Below are positions 16,512 through 26,985 of a stretch of DNA of 53,730 nucleotides, piece after piece. Within the stretch, counting starts at the first letter, position 1. Each line of letters starts with the position of its first letter. Under the pieces are notes generated by a model. The model was not told the origin of the DNA. It searched no databases and saw only the letters and a program-made list of their open reading frames with translations. This stretch comes from Acidobacteriota bacterium (lineage in GTDB: Bacteria > Acidobacteriota > Polarisedimenticolia > JACPZX01): assembly GCA_016195325.1 (NCBI GenBank), contig JACPZX010000041.1:1-53730 (forward strand), in the 5' to 3' direction. Position numbers and translations under genes: made by a program.

Positions 16512-17728
16512 CCTCGCCCCCTCGCGCCGACCGAGACGACGTCCCCTTCGGCGGCGCCGTCGAGGACCTCGACGAGGCCGCCGTCCCGCCGGCCGAGGCG
16601 CACCGGGGACTCCTCGAACCTGCCGCCGCGGCGCACGAAGAGGGCCGGGCCTCCCGCCGTGAGGACGATCGCCTCCTGCGGGACGACGAGCGCGCGGGGT
16701 GCTCGATCGACCTCGACGTCGGCGCGGAGCCGCATCCCCGGGCGCATGCGCGACGGATCGGTGCGGTCGAGGGAGAACTCGATCTTGTAGACCTTCAGCG
16801 TGCTTCCCCGGCTCGCCTGCTGCACCACGCGGCCGATGCTCGTCAGCTTTCCGGTGAGGGTCGCGTCGGGAAGGGCGTCGAGGTGGATCGAGACCGGGTC
16901 CCCGACCTTCAGGTTGCCGGCGTCCGGCTCGTCGACGTCGGCCTTCCCCATCATCTCGGAGAGATCCGGGAGCTTCAGCACCTTGAGGTTCCTCCAGATG
17001 CTGTCGCCGACCTTCTTCTTGTCCCCCTGCCAGTCGGTCTGGTAGATGACGATGCCGTCCTGCGGCGCGGCGATCTTCATCTTCGCGATCGAGCCCTCGA
17101 TCTCGCGCGTCCGCGTCGCGGCGTAGTCGCGCTTGCGCTCGAGCCCCTCGAGGTCGGCCTCCCCGGACGCCCGGGCCCTTTCGACGCGGATGCCGAGCGA
17201 GGCGACTTCCTTCTCCGCCAGCTCGCGGTCGAGGCGCGCGAGCTTCAGCTCGACCATCCCGACGAGATCGTCGGGGCGGTCCGCCTTGAGCGTGTTCTTC
17301 CTGAGGCGCGACCGGGCCTCGTCGAGCTGCTGCTCGAGGTCGGCGACGCTCAGGTCGAGCTCGGCCCGCCGTTTCTCGATGTCCTTGAGGGCCACCTCGT
17401 ACTCGACCTTGCGCTTCTCGTGCTCCGACTGCATCGCCGTCGTGTCGAAGGCGAGGATCGGCTCCCCCTGCTTCACCTGGCGGCTCTCGGGAGCCATGAA
17501 CGAGATCTTGAAGTCCCACGAGTTCGGGATCGCCGGCGGGCCGATGAGGCTCGATCGGACCGCGTCGAGCTCGCCGACGGCCTCCACGGTGATGGGGAGA
17601 TCCTCACGGTGCACGGTCGCGGTCGGCCCCTGGGCGAGTGGGGCTCGGGCGCGAAGCCCCCATCCGGCGCCGAGGAGGACGACGATCAGCGCCGCACGGG
17701 CGGCGAGCTTTCGGCGCCCCGGCGTCAC
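16508..17728 (-). CDS. HlyD/MacA-family periplasmic adaptor (second of three tandem)
   Basis: A 406-aa membrane-fusion protein with an N-terminal anchor (about 8-25). It begins its lipoyl half near GELDAVRSSLIGPP, has FMAPESRQVKQGEPILAFD, then a long coiled coil (about 95-205), KIAAPQDGIVIYQTDWQG, a beta-barrel region and a C-terminal VVPQEAIVLTAGGPALFV strand. The same layout occurs in the flanking adaptors, so the three arose by tandem duplication. The GTG at 17726-17728 overlaps the upstream stop, and its own stop overlaps the next start, each by 4 bp. The protein probably shares a hexameric adaptor ring with its neighbours or serves alternative substrates (inference). Confidence 0.82.
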   Translation of the reverse strand: MTPGRRKLAARAALIVVLLGAGWGLRARAPLAQGPTATVHREDLPITVEAVGELDAVRSSLIGPPAIPNSWDFKISFMAPESRQVKQGEPILAFDTTAMQSEHEKRKVEYEVALKDIEKRRAELDLSVADLEQQLDEARSRLRKNTLKADRPDDLVGMVELKLARLDRELAEKEVASLGIRVERARASGEADLEGLERKRDYAATRTREIEGSIAKMKIAAPQDGIVIYQTDWQGDKKKVGDSIWRNLKVLKLPDLSEMMGKADVDEPDAGNLKVGDPVSIHLDALPDATLTGKLTSIGRVVQQASRGSTLKVYKIEFSLDRTDPSRMRPGMRLRADVEVDRAPRALVVPQEAIVLTAGGPALFVRRGGRFEESPVRLGRRDGGLVEVLDGAAEGDVVSVGARGRG

Positions 17729-18789
17729 GGCGCCCCCCGATCCAGCTCGACGCGGACCGACATGCCGGGGCGCATGCGGACGGCGTCGCTGCGATCGAGA
17801 TCGATCAGCACCTGGAAGGCCCTCACGTTGTTGTCCCGCGATCGGGCGTCGGCCAGCGCGCCCACGTCGCGCACCCTGCCGGTGATCGAGCGGTCCGGAT
17901 ACGTGTCGAGGAGGCACGTGACCGGCTGCCCTGGGCGCACGACGCCGTCGTCGACGTCGCTCACCCACGCGACGACCTCCATGCGGTCGAGGTCGGGGAT
18001 CCGGAGCACGGTCATCCGGGGCCACGTGTCGTCTCCCGGCTGGAACTTCCGCCCCTCCCACGGGTGCTCGCCGTAGACGAGCACTCCGGCGCGCGTCGCC
18101 TTGAGCGTGAGCTGGTCCAGGCTCTCGGTGGCGCGATCGAGGGCCCGTCGCGCCTTCGACTTCTCGACGGCGAGCACCTCGATCTCGTCGCGGGCGGCGG
18201 CCTCGAAGGCCTCGAGGTTGCGGCGCGCGGCGTCGAGCGCCGATCGCGCCTTGTCGCGGGCGAGCTGCTTGAGGTCGTAGTCACGGCGGGGGCGCATCGA
18301 CTCGGGGATCGCCGCCTCGGCCTCCGCTTTCTCGAGCTCGACCCGCGCGCGCTCGACGGCGAAGGACTTCTCGGCGCGGTCGGCGTCGATCTGCGCTTCG
18401 CGCGATCGCGTCCGCGTGACGACGTCGCTATAGGCCAGCTTCTGCTCCTCGAGCCTCGAGAGGATGGCGGAGTTGTCGAAGGAGAGGACGGTGTCCCCCT
18501 CGGCCACCTCGGTCCCCTCGGGGGCCATCCACTTGATCTGGATCGGCCAGCTCGGCGTCGTCGGCGTGCGGAGCTCGTCGCTCCGCACGGCCCGGAGCTC
18601 CCCCGTGAAGGTGAACCGGGAGGTGGGGCCCCCCTCCCGCGCGCGGGCCCCCGAGACGTCCTTCGCCTCGTCCGTCAGGCCGGGGGCGCAGGCCGGGAGC
18701 AGCCCGGCGGCGGCGAGCAGGGCGAGGGCGAGCGCCGCGCCCGCGCGGGCGGCTCGTGGGGCTCCGGGGATCGTCGGCGGATTGGGCAT
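17725..18789 (-). CDS. HlyD/MacA-family adaptor lipoprotein (first of three tandem)
   Basis: A 354-aa membrane-fusion lipoprotein. The signal peptide ends in lipobox L31-P-A-C34, then comes GELRAVRSDELRTP and KWMAPEGTEVAEGDTVLSFD (first lipoyl half). A coiled coil runs from about 110 to 215, followed by LKATRAGVLVYGEHPWEG and a beta-barrel domain ending RMRPGMSVRVEL. It lacks the extended C-terminal domain of the other two adaptors. The ATG at 18787-18789 is chosen for the lipoprotein signal; the frame is open far upstream. This is the promoter-proximal gene of the minus-strand export operon, with a good candidate promoter at 18812-18840 and a divergent, related operon on the other side. Confidence 0.82.
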   Translation of the reverse strand: MPNPPTIPGAPRAARAGAALALALLAAAGLLPACAPGLTDEAKDVSGARAREGGPTSRFTFTGELRAVRSDELRTPTTPSWPIQIKWMAPEGTEVAEGDTVLSFDNSAILSRLEEQKLAYSDVVTRTRSREAQIDADRAEKSFAVERARVELEKAEAEAAIPESMRPRRDYDLKQLARDKARSALDAARRNLEAFEAAARDEIEVLAVEKSKARRALDRATESLDQLTLKATRAGVLVYGEHPWEGRKFQPGDDTWPRMTVLRIPDLDRMEVVAWVSDVDDGVVRPGQPVTCLLDTYPDRSITGRVRDVGALADARSRDNNVRAFQVLIDLDRSDAVRMRPGMSVRVELDRGAP

Positions 18790-18811
18790 CTTGTTAGCGG
18801 TAAACAGGTGT

Positions 18812-18840
18812 ATCGTAAGGGGGTCGCGGTCCATGCGCAA
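18812..18840 (-). promoter_or_regulatory. candidate promoter of the three-adaptor export operon
   Basis: Reading the minus strand, TTGCGC (18840-18835) and TACGAT (18817-18812) are separated by 17 bp. The leader would be about 16 bases. It lies in the 199-bp divergent region 18790-18988, whose remaining sequence shows a ribosome-binding site for the plus-strand adaptor but no clear plus-strand promoter. Confidence 0.45.
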
Positions 18841-18988
18841 CACCACGCGGCATCCGCCTCTTTGTGGCATCATACCGTTCGCATACCACATCGCTCGAAA
18901 CTCCGGATTCGGCCGCGCGTAGTTCCCGAACGCCGCGACAGGCCGAACCAGCGCTTGTGTGTTCCGTGGGCAAGGGGGAGTCATCTCG

Positions 18989-20259
18989 ATGAAACGGCGA
19001 ACCAAGTGGATCCTGGGCGTGGGAGTCGTCCTTCTCGTGGGGGGTGTCGCGGCCGCGCGCCTCGGCAACAAGGACCGGGACCTGCCCAGGGTGACGACCG
19101 GCAAGGTGGTGAAGAAGGATCTCGTCTCCCGCGTCACGTGCAACGGCAAGGTCCAGGCGAGGAAGAAGGTCGAGCTCTCCGCGCCCATCGCCGGCCAGAT
19201 CATCAACCTCGCGGTGCGGGAGGGAGACTCGCTGAAGAAGGGCGACTTCCTGATGCAGATCGACCGAGTGACGCTGCAGGCGAACGCCGACTCGACGAAG
19301 GCGGCGCTGGCGGCGCTCCTGTCGGATCGTGACGCGGCGAAGGCGAACCTCGAGCGCGACCGGCTCGAGTACGAGCGCGCGTCGACGTCGTACCGCGGCG
19401 GCGTCATCGCCGAGCTGGACTTCCAGCGCGCGAAGGCCGCGTACGACGCGGCGCAGGCGAACCTCCAGTCGGTGGAGAACCGCATCGAGCAGGCGCGCGC
19501 GACCTTCGCCGGGGCGCGGGACACGCTGAGCAAGACGACGATCATGGCGCCGATCGGCGGGCTCATCACGCGCCTCAACGTCGAGGAGGGCGAGGTCGCG
19601 ATCATCGGCACGATGAACAACCCGGGCACCGTCCTCATGACGATCTCCGACCTGAGCGTGATCGAGGCCGTGATGGACGTGGACGAGACGGACATCCCCC
19701 AGGTGATCGTCGGCCAGAAGGCGACGCTCCTCATCGACGCGTATCCAGGGAAGACGTTCGACGGCGTGGTCACGGAGGTCGGCAGCAGCCCCGTCAACGC
19801 CACCGGGGGCTCGACGGCGGGGATCGACTTCGAGGTGAAGATCCGGATCGAGAACCCCCCCGGCGGCCTCAAGCCCGGCCTCTCGGTGACCGCCGACATC
19901 GCCACCGGCCATCGGGACGGCGTCGTCGCGGTGCCGCTCCAGGCGCTGGTTCTTCGGGACCGCGACAACCCGGAGCCCCCGCCCGTGACGGAAGAGGCGG
20001 ACAAGGCGGGGAGCGCGAAGAAGATGCGCGCGACCGCGGTCGAGTCGCGCTCGCGCGATCAGGAGGGGATCTTCGTCCTGGACGGCGGGCTCGCGAAGTT
20101 CTCGGCCGTCAAGACGGGGCTCACCGGCGACCTCGACATCGAGGCGGTCACCGGGGCGAAGGAAGGCCAGGAGATCGTGACCGGGCCCTTCCGCATCCTC
20201 CGCACGCTCAAGGACGGCGACCGGGTCATCGTCGAGAAGCCCGAGGCGAAGAAGAAGTC

Positions 20260-20263
<4 letters not shown>
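18989..20263 (+). CDS. MacA-like periplasmic adaptor subunit
   Basis: A 424-aa HlyD/MacA-family membrane-fusion protein. N-terminal anchor KWILGVGVVLLVGGVAAA, lipoyl halves at VELSAPIAGQIINLAVREGD and KTTIMAPIGGLITRLNVEEG with a coiled coil of about 100-185 between them, then a beta-barrel (ISDLSVIEAVMDVDETDI) and a C-terminal domain with a charged insertion near 330-360. It is closer to classical MacA than the three adaptors on the opposite strand. The ATG at 18989 is preferred over an earlier GTG (18959) because AAGGGGGAG precedes it by 8 bases. It overlaps the first permease gene by ATGA (20260-20263) and so heads a three-gene operon. Confidence 0.88.
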
Positions 20264-21477
<1,214 letters not shown>

Positions 21478-21481
21478 CGCG

Positions 21482-22738
21482 ATGGCCATCCGCCGCACGC
21501 GCTCCTTGCAGGAGAACATCGCGTTCGCGCTGCGCGCGGTGCGCGAGCACAAGCTGCGGTCGCTCCTCACCATCCTCGGGATCATCGTCGGCGTCGCCAC
21601 CGTCATCTCGATGGTGTCCGTGATCGAGGGGTTCAATCAGATCATCGTCGGCGGCTTCAGCTCGTTCGGCACGACGCTCGTGCAGTTCCAGAAGATGGAG
21701 CCGCGCTTCGGCGATCCCGGACAGGCTCCCGAGGAGATCCGGCTCCGCAAGAACCTGACGCTCGAGGACGCCATCGACATCAAGCGCTCCTGCCCGTCGA
21801 TGGCGGCGGTGGCGGCGGAGCGGTACATCTTCACCGGAGGCGTCGTGAGGTACCGCGACCAGGAGGCGAGCAGCCCGCTCATCGGCGGCACCAACCCCGA
21901 GTACCCCGCCGCGAACAACTACTTCATCGAGGAGGGGCGCTTCTTCAACGACGCCGAGTACGAGCACTCGGCCTACGTCGTCGTGCTGGGCAAGGAAGTG
22001 GTCGAGTCGCTCTTCCCCCACAGCGACCCGCTCGGGAAGAAGGTCTCGATCCAGGGGCGCCCCTTCACGGTCATCGGCACGCTCGAGCGCCGCGGCGGCC
22101 TCTTCTTCGGCCCGGGCGACAATCGCCTCTTCATCCCCCTTCCCACCTTCGACAGCATCTGGCCCAACATCCAGAAGGACTTCGGCCTGTTCATCGCCAC
22201 CGTGCCGACGAAGCCCGAGCTGGTGTCGAAGATCATCGAGGAAGGGCGCGAGGTGCTGAGGCGCCGGCGCCACATCCGCCCCGATCAGCCCGACGACTTC
22301 GCCATCGTGACCCCCGACTCCTTCATCAGCACCTTCCGCCAGGTCACGGGCGGCATCGCCCTGGTCCTCACCTTCATCTCGTCGATCGGCCTCCTCGTCG
22401 GAGGGGTCGGCGTCATGAACATCATGCTCGTCTCGGTGAAGGAGAGGACGCGCGAGATCGGCCTTCGGAAGGCGATCGGCGCGCGCAGGAGCGACATCAC
22501 ACTCCAGTTCCTGACCGAGGCGATGACGCTGACGGGGCTCGGCGGGATCGCGGGGATCCTGACGGGTCTCCTGGTCTCATTTCTCGCCGGCAAGTTCAGC
22601 CCCCTGCCCGCCACGACTCCGCTCTGGGCCGTCTTCGCCGGCTTCATCATGTCGGTCGCCGTCGGCCTCTTCTTCGGCATCTACCCGGCGTACCGCGCCG
22701 CCCGCCTCGACCCGATCGAATCTCTGAGATACGAGTAG
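21482..22738 (+). CDS. MacB/FtsX-like ABC transporter permease (second subunit)
   Basis: A 418-aa permease with the same four-helix plus periplasmic-domain layout: FALRAVREHKLRSLLTILG at the N-terminus, VGGVGVMNIMLVSVKERTRE in the second membrane segment, and DPIESLRYE at the end. It is a paralogue of the preceding gene and of the minus-strand permease at 14011. No Walker A motif occurs in it or anywhere in this cluster. It is the last gene of the adaptor-permease-permease operon; a serine hydrolase gene begins 40 bases downstream. Confidence 0.88.
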   Translation: MAIRRTRSLQENIAFALRAVREHKLRSLLTILGIIVGVATVISMVSVIEGFNQIIVGGFSSFGTTLVQFQKMEPRFGDPGQAPEEIRLRKNLTLEDAIDIKRSCPSMAAVAAERYIFTGGVVRYRDQEASSPLIGGTNPEYPAANNYFIEEGRFFNDAEYEHSAYVVVLGKEVVESLFPHSDPLGKKVSIQGRPFTVIGTLERRGGLFFGPGDNRLFIPLPTFDSIWPNIQKDFGLFIATVPTKPELVSKIIEEGREVLRRRRHIRPDQPDDFAIVTPDSFISTFRQVTGGIALVLTFISSIGLLVGGVGVMNIMLVSVKERTREIGLRKAIGARRSDITLQFLTEAMTLTGLGGIAGILTGLLVSFLAGKFSPLPATTPLWAVFAGFIMSVAVGLFFGIYPAYRAARLDPIESLRYE

Positions 22739-22778
22739 ACGAGCCCGAGCTCGGGACTTTCCCTGGGGGATCCGCACC

Positions 22779-24929
22779 ATGAGACCAACGCCGCGCCGCG
22801 CCACGACCCTTCTCGCCGCCACGCTCGCCGCTCTCCTCGTCGCCGCGCCGGCCGCCTCGCGCCCGCTCCTCGCCGCGACCCCCGACGCCGAGGCGGCGGT
22901 CACGATCGCCGGCCACTGGAACGGGGCCATCAAGACCCCGGGTCCCCCGCTTGCCGTCAACATCGACTTCAGGAGAGGGGACGACGGCGGCTTCACCGGC
23001 GACATCACGATCCCGGTGCAGGGGGCGCAGGATCTCCCCCTCGCGAACATCCGGGTGAACGGGAGCGACGTCACGTTCGATCTCCCGGGGATTCCGGGAG
23101 AGCCGCGCTTCAAGGGGAAGCTCGCGGACGACGGCGCGACGATCTCCGGCGACTTCACGCAGGGCGGCCAGACGATTCCCTTCTCCATCTCGCGCGGCGA
23201 CGACCGCGCGGCGCAGGCGAAGACGGCGCTCGAGGGGTTCGACGCCTTCGTCGAGAAGGAGATGAAGGACTTCAAGGTCCCGGGCCTTGCGATGGTGGTC
23301 CTGGTCGACGGGAAGCCCGTGCTCTCGAAGGGTTTCGGGCTCCGCGACGTGAAGAACAACCTGCCGGTCACGACCGGGACGCTCTTCGCGATCGGCTCCT
23401 CGACGAAGGCCTTCACCACGTTCGTGCTCGGCACGCTCGTCGACGAGGGGAAGATGGAGTGGGACAAGCCGCTCTCCACCTACATCCCCGACTTCAGGAT
23501 GTCGGATCGCGTCGCCACCGAGCGCCTGACCCCGCGCGATCTCGTCACGCACCGCTCCGGCCTGCCGCGCCACGATCTCGTCTGGTACAACTCGAAGATG
23601 AGCCGGAAGGAGATGGTCGCGCGCCTCGCGTACCTCGAGCCGTACCGGGACCTGAGGCAGGAGTTCCACTACCAGAACCTGATGTTCCTGACCGCCGGGT
23701 ACCTCGCCGAGCAGCTCACCGGCGGGTCGTGGGAGGCCGCGGTGCGCTCGCGAATCCTCGAGCCGGCGGGCATGTCGCACACGAACTTCTCGGTCCTCGA
23801 TTCGCAGAAGACGGACGACTTCGCGAAGCCCTACCGCGAGATCGACGACAGGGTCGACGAGATTCCCTTCCGCACGATCGACAACGTCGGGCCGGCCGGA
23901 GCCATCAACTCGACGGTGGAGGACATGGCGCTGTGGCTGAAGGTCCAGCTCGGCGGCGGCAAGGCGGGGGAGCGCCCGCTCATCAACAAGACGACGCTCG
24001 TGGACATGCACACTGCCCACATGGCGATGTCGATCCCCCCCGATCGCGCGGAGCTGCCGCAGATCAGCTACGGAATGGGGTGGTTCGTGCAGCCGTACCG
24101 CGGCCACAACCGGATCCACCACGGCGGCAACATCGACGGCTTCTCGGCGCAGGTCTCGTTCCTGCCCCAGGATCAGATCGGCATGGTCGTCCTCACGAAC
24201 AAGGACGGCACGCCTCTCCCGGAGCTGATCATGCGCCACGCCCTCGACCGCCTCCTCGATCTGCCGCGGATCGACTGGGCAGGGGAGACGCTGGTCAAGC
24301 TCTCGAAGGCGAAGGATGCGGGCGAGGAGGCGAAGAAGAACAAGAACCTCGTCCGCAAGCAGGGGACGAAGCCCGCCCACCCGCTCGACGAGTACGCCGG
24401 CGAGTACGAGAACCCCGGCTACGGCCGCCTCAGGATCTCCCGAGCCGGAGACCACCTGGAGGCGACCTACAACGACATCGCGCAGCCCCTCGAGCACTGG
24501 CACTACGAGGTCTGGAACGGCACCCAGGGGGCGAAGGACCCGGTCTTCGAGGACATGAAGTTCCTCTTCGTGACGAACATGAAAGGAGAGGTCGACGCGG
24601 TGCAGGCTCCCTTCGAGCCCGAGACGAAGGACATCGTCTTCACGAAGCTGGCCGACGCGCGCATGTCCGACCCCGGGTACCTGAAGCAGTTCGTCGGCGA
24701 GTACGACCTGGCGGGGCAGACGGTGGCGATCGCCCTGAAGGGGAGCGTCCTCACCATGACCGTGCCCGGGCAGCCGCAGTACGAGCTGGCGCCGGATCGC
24801 CTCAACGAGTTCAACCTGAAGAACCTCTCGGTCATCAGCGTGAAGTTCACGATCGAGGCGCGGGAAGGGGTCACCGAGATGGTGGTCAGCCAGCCCGAAG
24901 GGGTCTTCGTCGCGAAGAGAAAGAAGTAG
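22779..24929 (+). CDS. secreted serine hydrolase, beta-lactamase class C/penicillin-binding fold
   Basis: A 716-aa exported protein: signal peptide (about 1-33), a 110-residue N-terminal beta domain (VTIAGHWNGAIKTPG), the class C beta-lactamase-like domain (about 150-500), and a C-terminal extension of about 200 aa that looks like two beta domains of the DUF3471 type. Catalytic motifs are complete: S207-S-T-K210 (Ser/Lys pair), Y298-Q-N300, and HHGG at 447-450 in the KTG position. Such proteins act as peptidases or esterases on peptidoglycan peptides, D-amino-acid peptides or small esters; the HHGG form and large size favour an esterase or peptidase over antibiotic hydrolysis. It follows the MacB-like operon by 40 bases and may be read with it. 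Confidence 0.87.
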   Translation: MRPTPRRATTLLAATLAALLVAAPAASRPLLAATPDAEAAVTIAGHWNGAIKTPGPPLAVNIDFRRGDDGGFTGDITIPVQGAQDLPLANIRVNGSDVTFDLPGIPGEPRFKGKLADDGATISGDFTQGGQTIPFSISRGDDRAAQAKTALEGFDAFVEKEMKDFKVPGLAMVVLVDGKPVLSKGFGLRDVKNNLPVTTGTLFAIGSSTKAFTTFVLGTLVDEGKMEWDKPLSTYIPDFRMSDRVATERLTPRDLVTHRSGLPRHDLVWYNSKMSRKEMVARLAYLEPYRDLRQEFHYQNLMFLTAGYLAEQLTGGSWEAAVRSRILEPAGMSHTNFSVLDSQKTDDFAKPYREIDDRVDEIPFRTIDNVGPAGAINSTVEDMALWLKVQLGGGKAGERPLINKTTLVDMHTAHMAMSIPPDRAELPQISYGMGWFVQPYRGHNRIHHGGNIDGFSAQVSFLPQDQIGMVVLTNKDGTPLPELIMRHALDRLLDLPRIDWAGETLVKLSKAKDAGEEAKKNKNLVRKQGTKPAHPLDEYAGEYENPGYGRLRISRAGDHLEATYNDIAQPLEHWHYEVWNGTQGAKDPVFEDMKFLFVTNMKGEVDAVQAPFEPETKDIVFTKLADARMSDPGYLKQFVGEYDLAGQTVAIALKGSVLTMTVPGQPQYELAPDRLNEFNLKNLSVISVKFTIEAREGVTEMVVSQPEGVFVAKRKK

Positions 24930-24953
24930 CGCCGGACGGCGGGATACCGCCTC

Positions 24954-24982
24954 TTGACACCGCAGGCGAGCGAAAGTAAAGT
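24954..24982 (+). promoter_or_regulatory. consensus-like sigma70 promoter for the radical SAM gene
   Basis: A perfect TTGACA (24954-24959), a 17-bp spacer and TAAAGT (24977-24982) form the best-matching promoter in the window. Transcription would start near 24989, leaving a leader of about 28 bases that contains the GGAGG at 25006-25010. Confidence 0.7.
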
Positions 24983-25016
24983 GAAATCATTCACGCTCGT
25001 TCCGCGGAGGGGGGGC

Positions 25017-26039
25017 ATGGCGGCTACCGATCGTCTTCTCAGCATCCTCTCACCCGGCGCGATCCGGCGCCCGACCCTCGTGGCGGCCGCCGCCGAGGCA
25101 CCGAGAGCCGGCGGCCGAAACGGGGTCGACTACCAGGAGATCCCCTGCCAGAGCGCCCTCAACCGATGCTCGAGCGATCGGATGCCCTTCGACTGGACGA
25201 TCAACCCGTACCGGGGGTGCGAGTTCGCGTGCCGCTACTGCTACGCCCGGTACACTCACGAGTACATCGGCCTCCCGGACCCGCACAGTTTCGAGACGCA
25301 GATCTTCGCCAAGACCTCGGCCGCGGCGGCGCTGGCGCGCGAGCTGCCGCCGGGGCGAAAGCTCGCCGGAGGGATCGCGATCGGGACGGCGACCGACCCG
25401 TATCAGCCGGCCGAGCGCACCTTCAGGATCACGCGCGGCCTTCTCGAGGTCTTCGCGCGGCGCGAGGGGCTCAAGCTCTCCATCACGACCAAGAGCGATC
25501 TCGTCACGCGCGATCTCGATCTCCTGACCGAGATCCACCGCCGCCACCGCCTCACCGTCAACCTGACCATCACCACGACGAACCGACGCCTCGCGAGGCT
25601 CATCGAGCCGCGCGCGCCGCGGCCCCTGCGCCGGTTCGAGGCGGTCCGGGCGCTCTCGTCGGCAGGGATCATGACGGGGGTCTTCATCATGCCGATCCTC
25701 CCCGGCATCACCGACTCGGCGTCGTCGCTCGAGTCGATCGTCGCCGCCTCGGCCCGCGTGGGGGCCACCTACGTCGCGCACCAGGTCCTCTTCCTGCGCT
25801 CGTCGGCCAAGAGCGAGTTCTACCCCTTCCTCGCGCAGAACTTTCCCAAGCTCGCCCCCCGCTACCGGCGCGTCTACGGCGGCGCCGCCTATCACACCCC
25901 CGACTACCGCGAGCGCGTGAAGGAGCTGATGGCCGGCCTGAGGAGGCGCCACGGCCTCGCCTCGCGGCCGATGGACCACGACGCGGGCGTCGCGTCGGAA
26001 GAGGGAGCCGGCGGGGTTCAGATGGCTCTGGGGTTCTGA
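25017..26039 (+). CDS. SPL-family (SplB-like) radical SAM protein
   Basis: A 340-aa radical SAM enzyme. The [4Fe-4S]-binding CxxxCxxC is C68-EFA-C72-RY-C75 in RGCEFACRYCYAR. GTATDPYQPAE and TKSDLVTRDLD are typical of the bacterial family often called PA0069 or Rv2578c, related to spore photoproduct lyase. True DNA-repair activity is unproven for this branch. The ATG at 25017 is set by GGAGG six bases upstream and by the promoter at 24954-24982; an earlier in-frame TTG would sit on the -35 box. The ttcA-like gene follows after 46 bases with its own likely promoter. Confidence 0.87.
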   Translation: MAATDRLLSILSPGAIRRPTLVAAAAEAPRAGGRNGVDYQEIPCQSALNRCSSDRMPFDWTINPYRGCEFACRYCYARYTHEYIGLPDPHSFETQIFAKTSAAAALARELPPGRKLAGGIAIGTATDPYQPAERTFRITRGLLEVFARREGLKLSITTKSDLVTRDLDLLTEIHRRHRLTVNLTITTTNRRLARLIEPRAPRPLRRFEAVRALSSAGIMTGVFIMPILPGITDSASSLESIVAASARVGATYVAHQVLFLRSSAKSEFYPFLAQNFPKLAPRYRRVYGGAAYHTPDYRERVKELMAGLRRRHGLASRPMDHDAGVASEEGAGGVQMALGF

Positions 26040-26047
26040 CGCGGGGC

Positions 26048-26076
26048 CTGAATCGGGGCGGCGCGGCGTGTAGAAT
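26048..26076 (+). promoter_or_regulatory. candidate promoter of the ttcA-like gene (leaderless type)
   Basis: TAGAAT at 26071-26076 ends nine bases before the ATG at 26086, and a weak -35 (CTGAAT, 26048-26053) lies 17 bp upstream. No ribosome-binding site fits between the -10 and the ATG. A leaderless or near-leaderless transcript is likely. Confidence 0.45.
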
Positions 26077-26085
26077 GCCGCATCC

Positions 26086-26985
26086 ATGAAGCCTCTCGAA
26101 GTCCAGATCCGGAAGGAAGTCGGCCGCGCGATCATCGAGTACGGGATGATCGAGGAGGGGGATCGTGTCGCCGTCGCCGTCTCGGGAGGGAAAGACTCCC
26201 TCACGCTTCTCGACATCCTCCTCGCGCTCCAGAAGCGGGCGCCGATCCGCTTCGAGCTGGTGGCGGTCACGGTGGATCAGGGGTACGAGGGATTCCGCTG
26301 GCCGGTGATGGAGAAGCACTTCCAGTCGCTCGGCGTCCCGTACCACATCGAGAACACGCGCATCAGCGATCTCATCGACGAGCACAAGGCCCCCGGCGCG
26401 ACGCAGTGCTCGCTCTGCGCGCGCCTGAGGCGAGGCGTGCTGTACGGCCTCGCGAAGGAGAAAGGGTGGACCAAGATCGCTCTGGGCCACCACGCCGACG
26501 ACCTGATCGAGACGCTCCTTCTCTCGCAGCTCTACAACGGGTCGATCCAGTCGATGCCGCCGATCCTGAAGGCTGACGACGGCGTCAACGTCGTCATCCG
26601 CCCGCTCGCGTACGTGTGGGAGGATCAGATCTCCGCGTACACGAAGGAGCGCGCCTTCCCCGTCATCTGCTGCGCCTGCACCGCCTGCACCGACCTCACG
26701 CTGAAGCGAAAGCAGGTGAAGGCGATGCTCTCCGAGATGGAGGCCGGCCACCCGGGGATCAAGCGAAGCCTGCTTCGCGCCCTCACCCGCGCGCGCGTCA
26801 CGCAGCTCATGGATCCGCGCTTCCTGCCGCTGGGGGAGAGAGCCTCGCTGCGCGAGGAGGCCGCGTCGATCGTGGAAGGGGAGCCGCCCGAGGATGGGGA
26901 GGCGTCGCCGGCGTCGCCGGCCCTCGTGACGATTCAGCCCGTCGGCGCGCGCTCGAAGGAGTCGTCTACGCGATCGCGAGCCTGA
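26086..26985 (+). CDS. TtcA-like tRNA 2-thiolation protein
   Basis: A 299-aa cytoplasmic PP-loop ATPase. It adenylates and thiolates a tRNA base; TtcA makes 2-thiocytidine-32 using an Fe-S cluster. The PP-loop SGGKDS is at 33-38, the first cysteine pair is C108-S-L-C111, and a further cysteine cluster (C195, C196, C198, C201) supplies the remaining cluster ligand. GHHADDLIETLLL is the conserved second ATP-binding segment. The extra cysteines resemble the wider TtcA/TtuA group, so a 2-thiouridine-54 role cannot be excluded. The last 20 bases overlap the 3' end of the convergent BtrH-like gene. Confidence 0.83.
   Translation: MKPLEVQIRKEVGRAIIEYGMIEEGDRVAVAVSGGKDSLTLLDILLALQKRAPIRFELVAVTVDQGYEGFRWPVMEKHFQSLGVPYHIENTRISDLIDEHKAPGATQCSLCARLRRGVLYGLAKEKGWTKIALGHHADDLIETLLLSQLYNGSIQSMPPILKADDGVNVVIRPLAYVWEDQISAYTKERAFPVICCACTACTDLTLKRKQVKAMLSEMEAGHPGIKRSLLRALTRARVTQLMDPRFLPLGERASLREEAASIVEGEPPEDGEASPASPALVTIQPVGARSKESSTRSRA

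Noticed and set aside
15243-17519. A 758-codon minus-strand reading frame as one fused adaptor protein
   Set aside because: Its first part is out of frame with the second adaptor gene; the GTG at 16511 overlapping the upstream stop starts a complete 422-aa adaptor.
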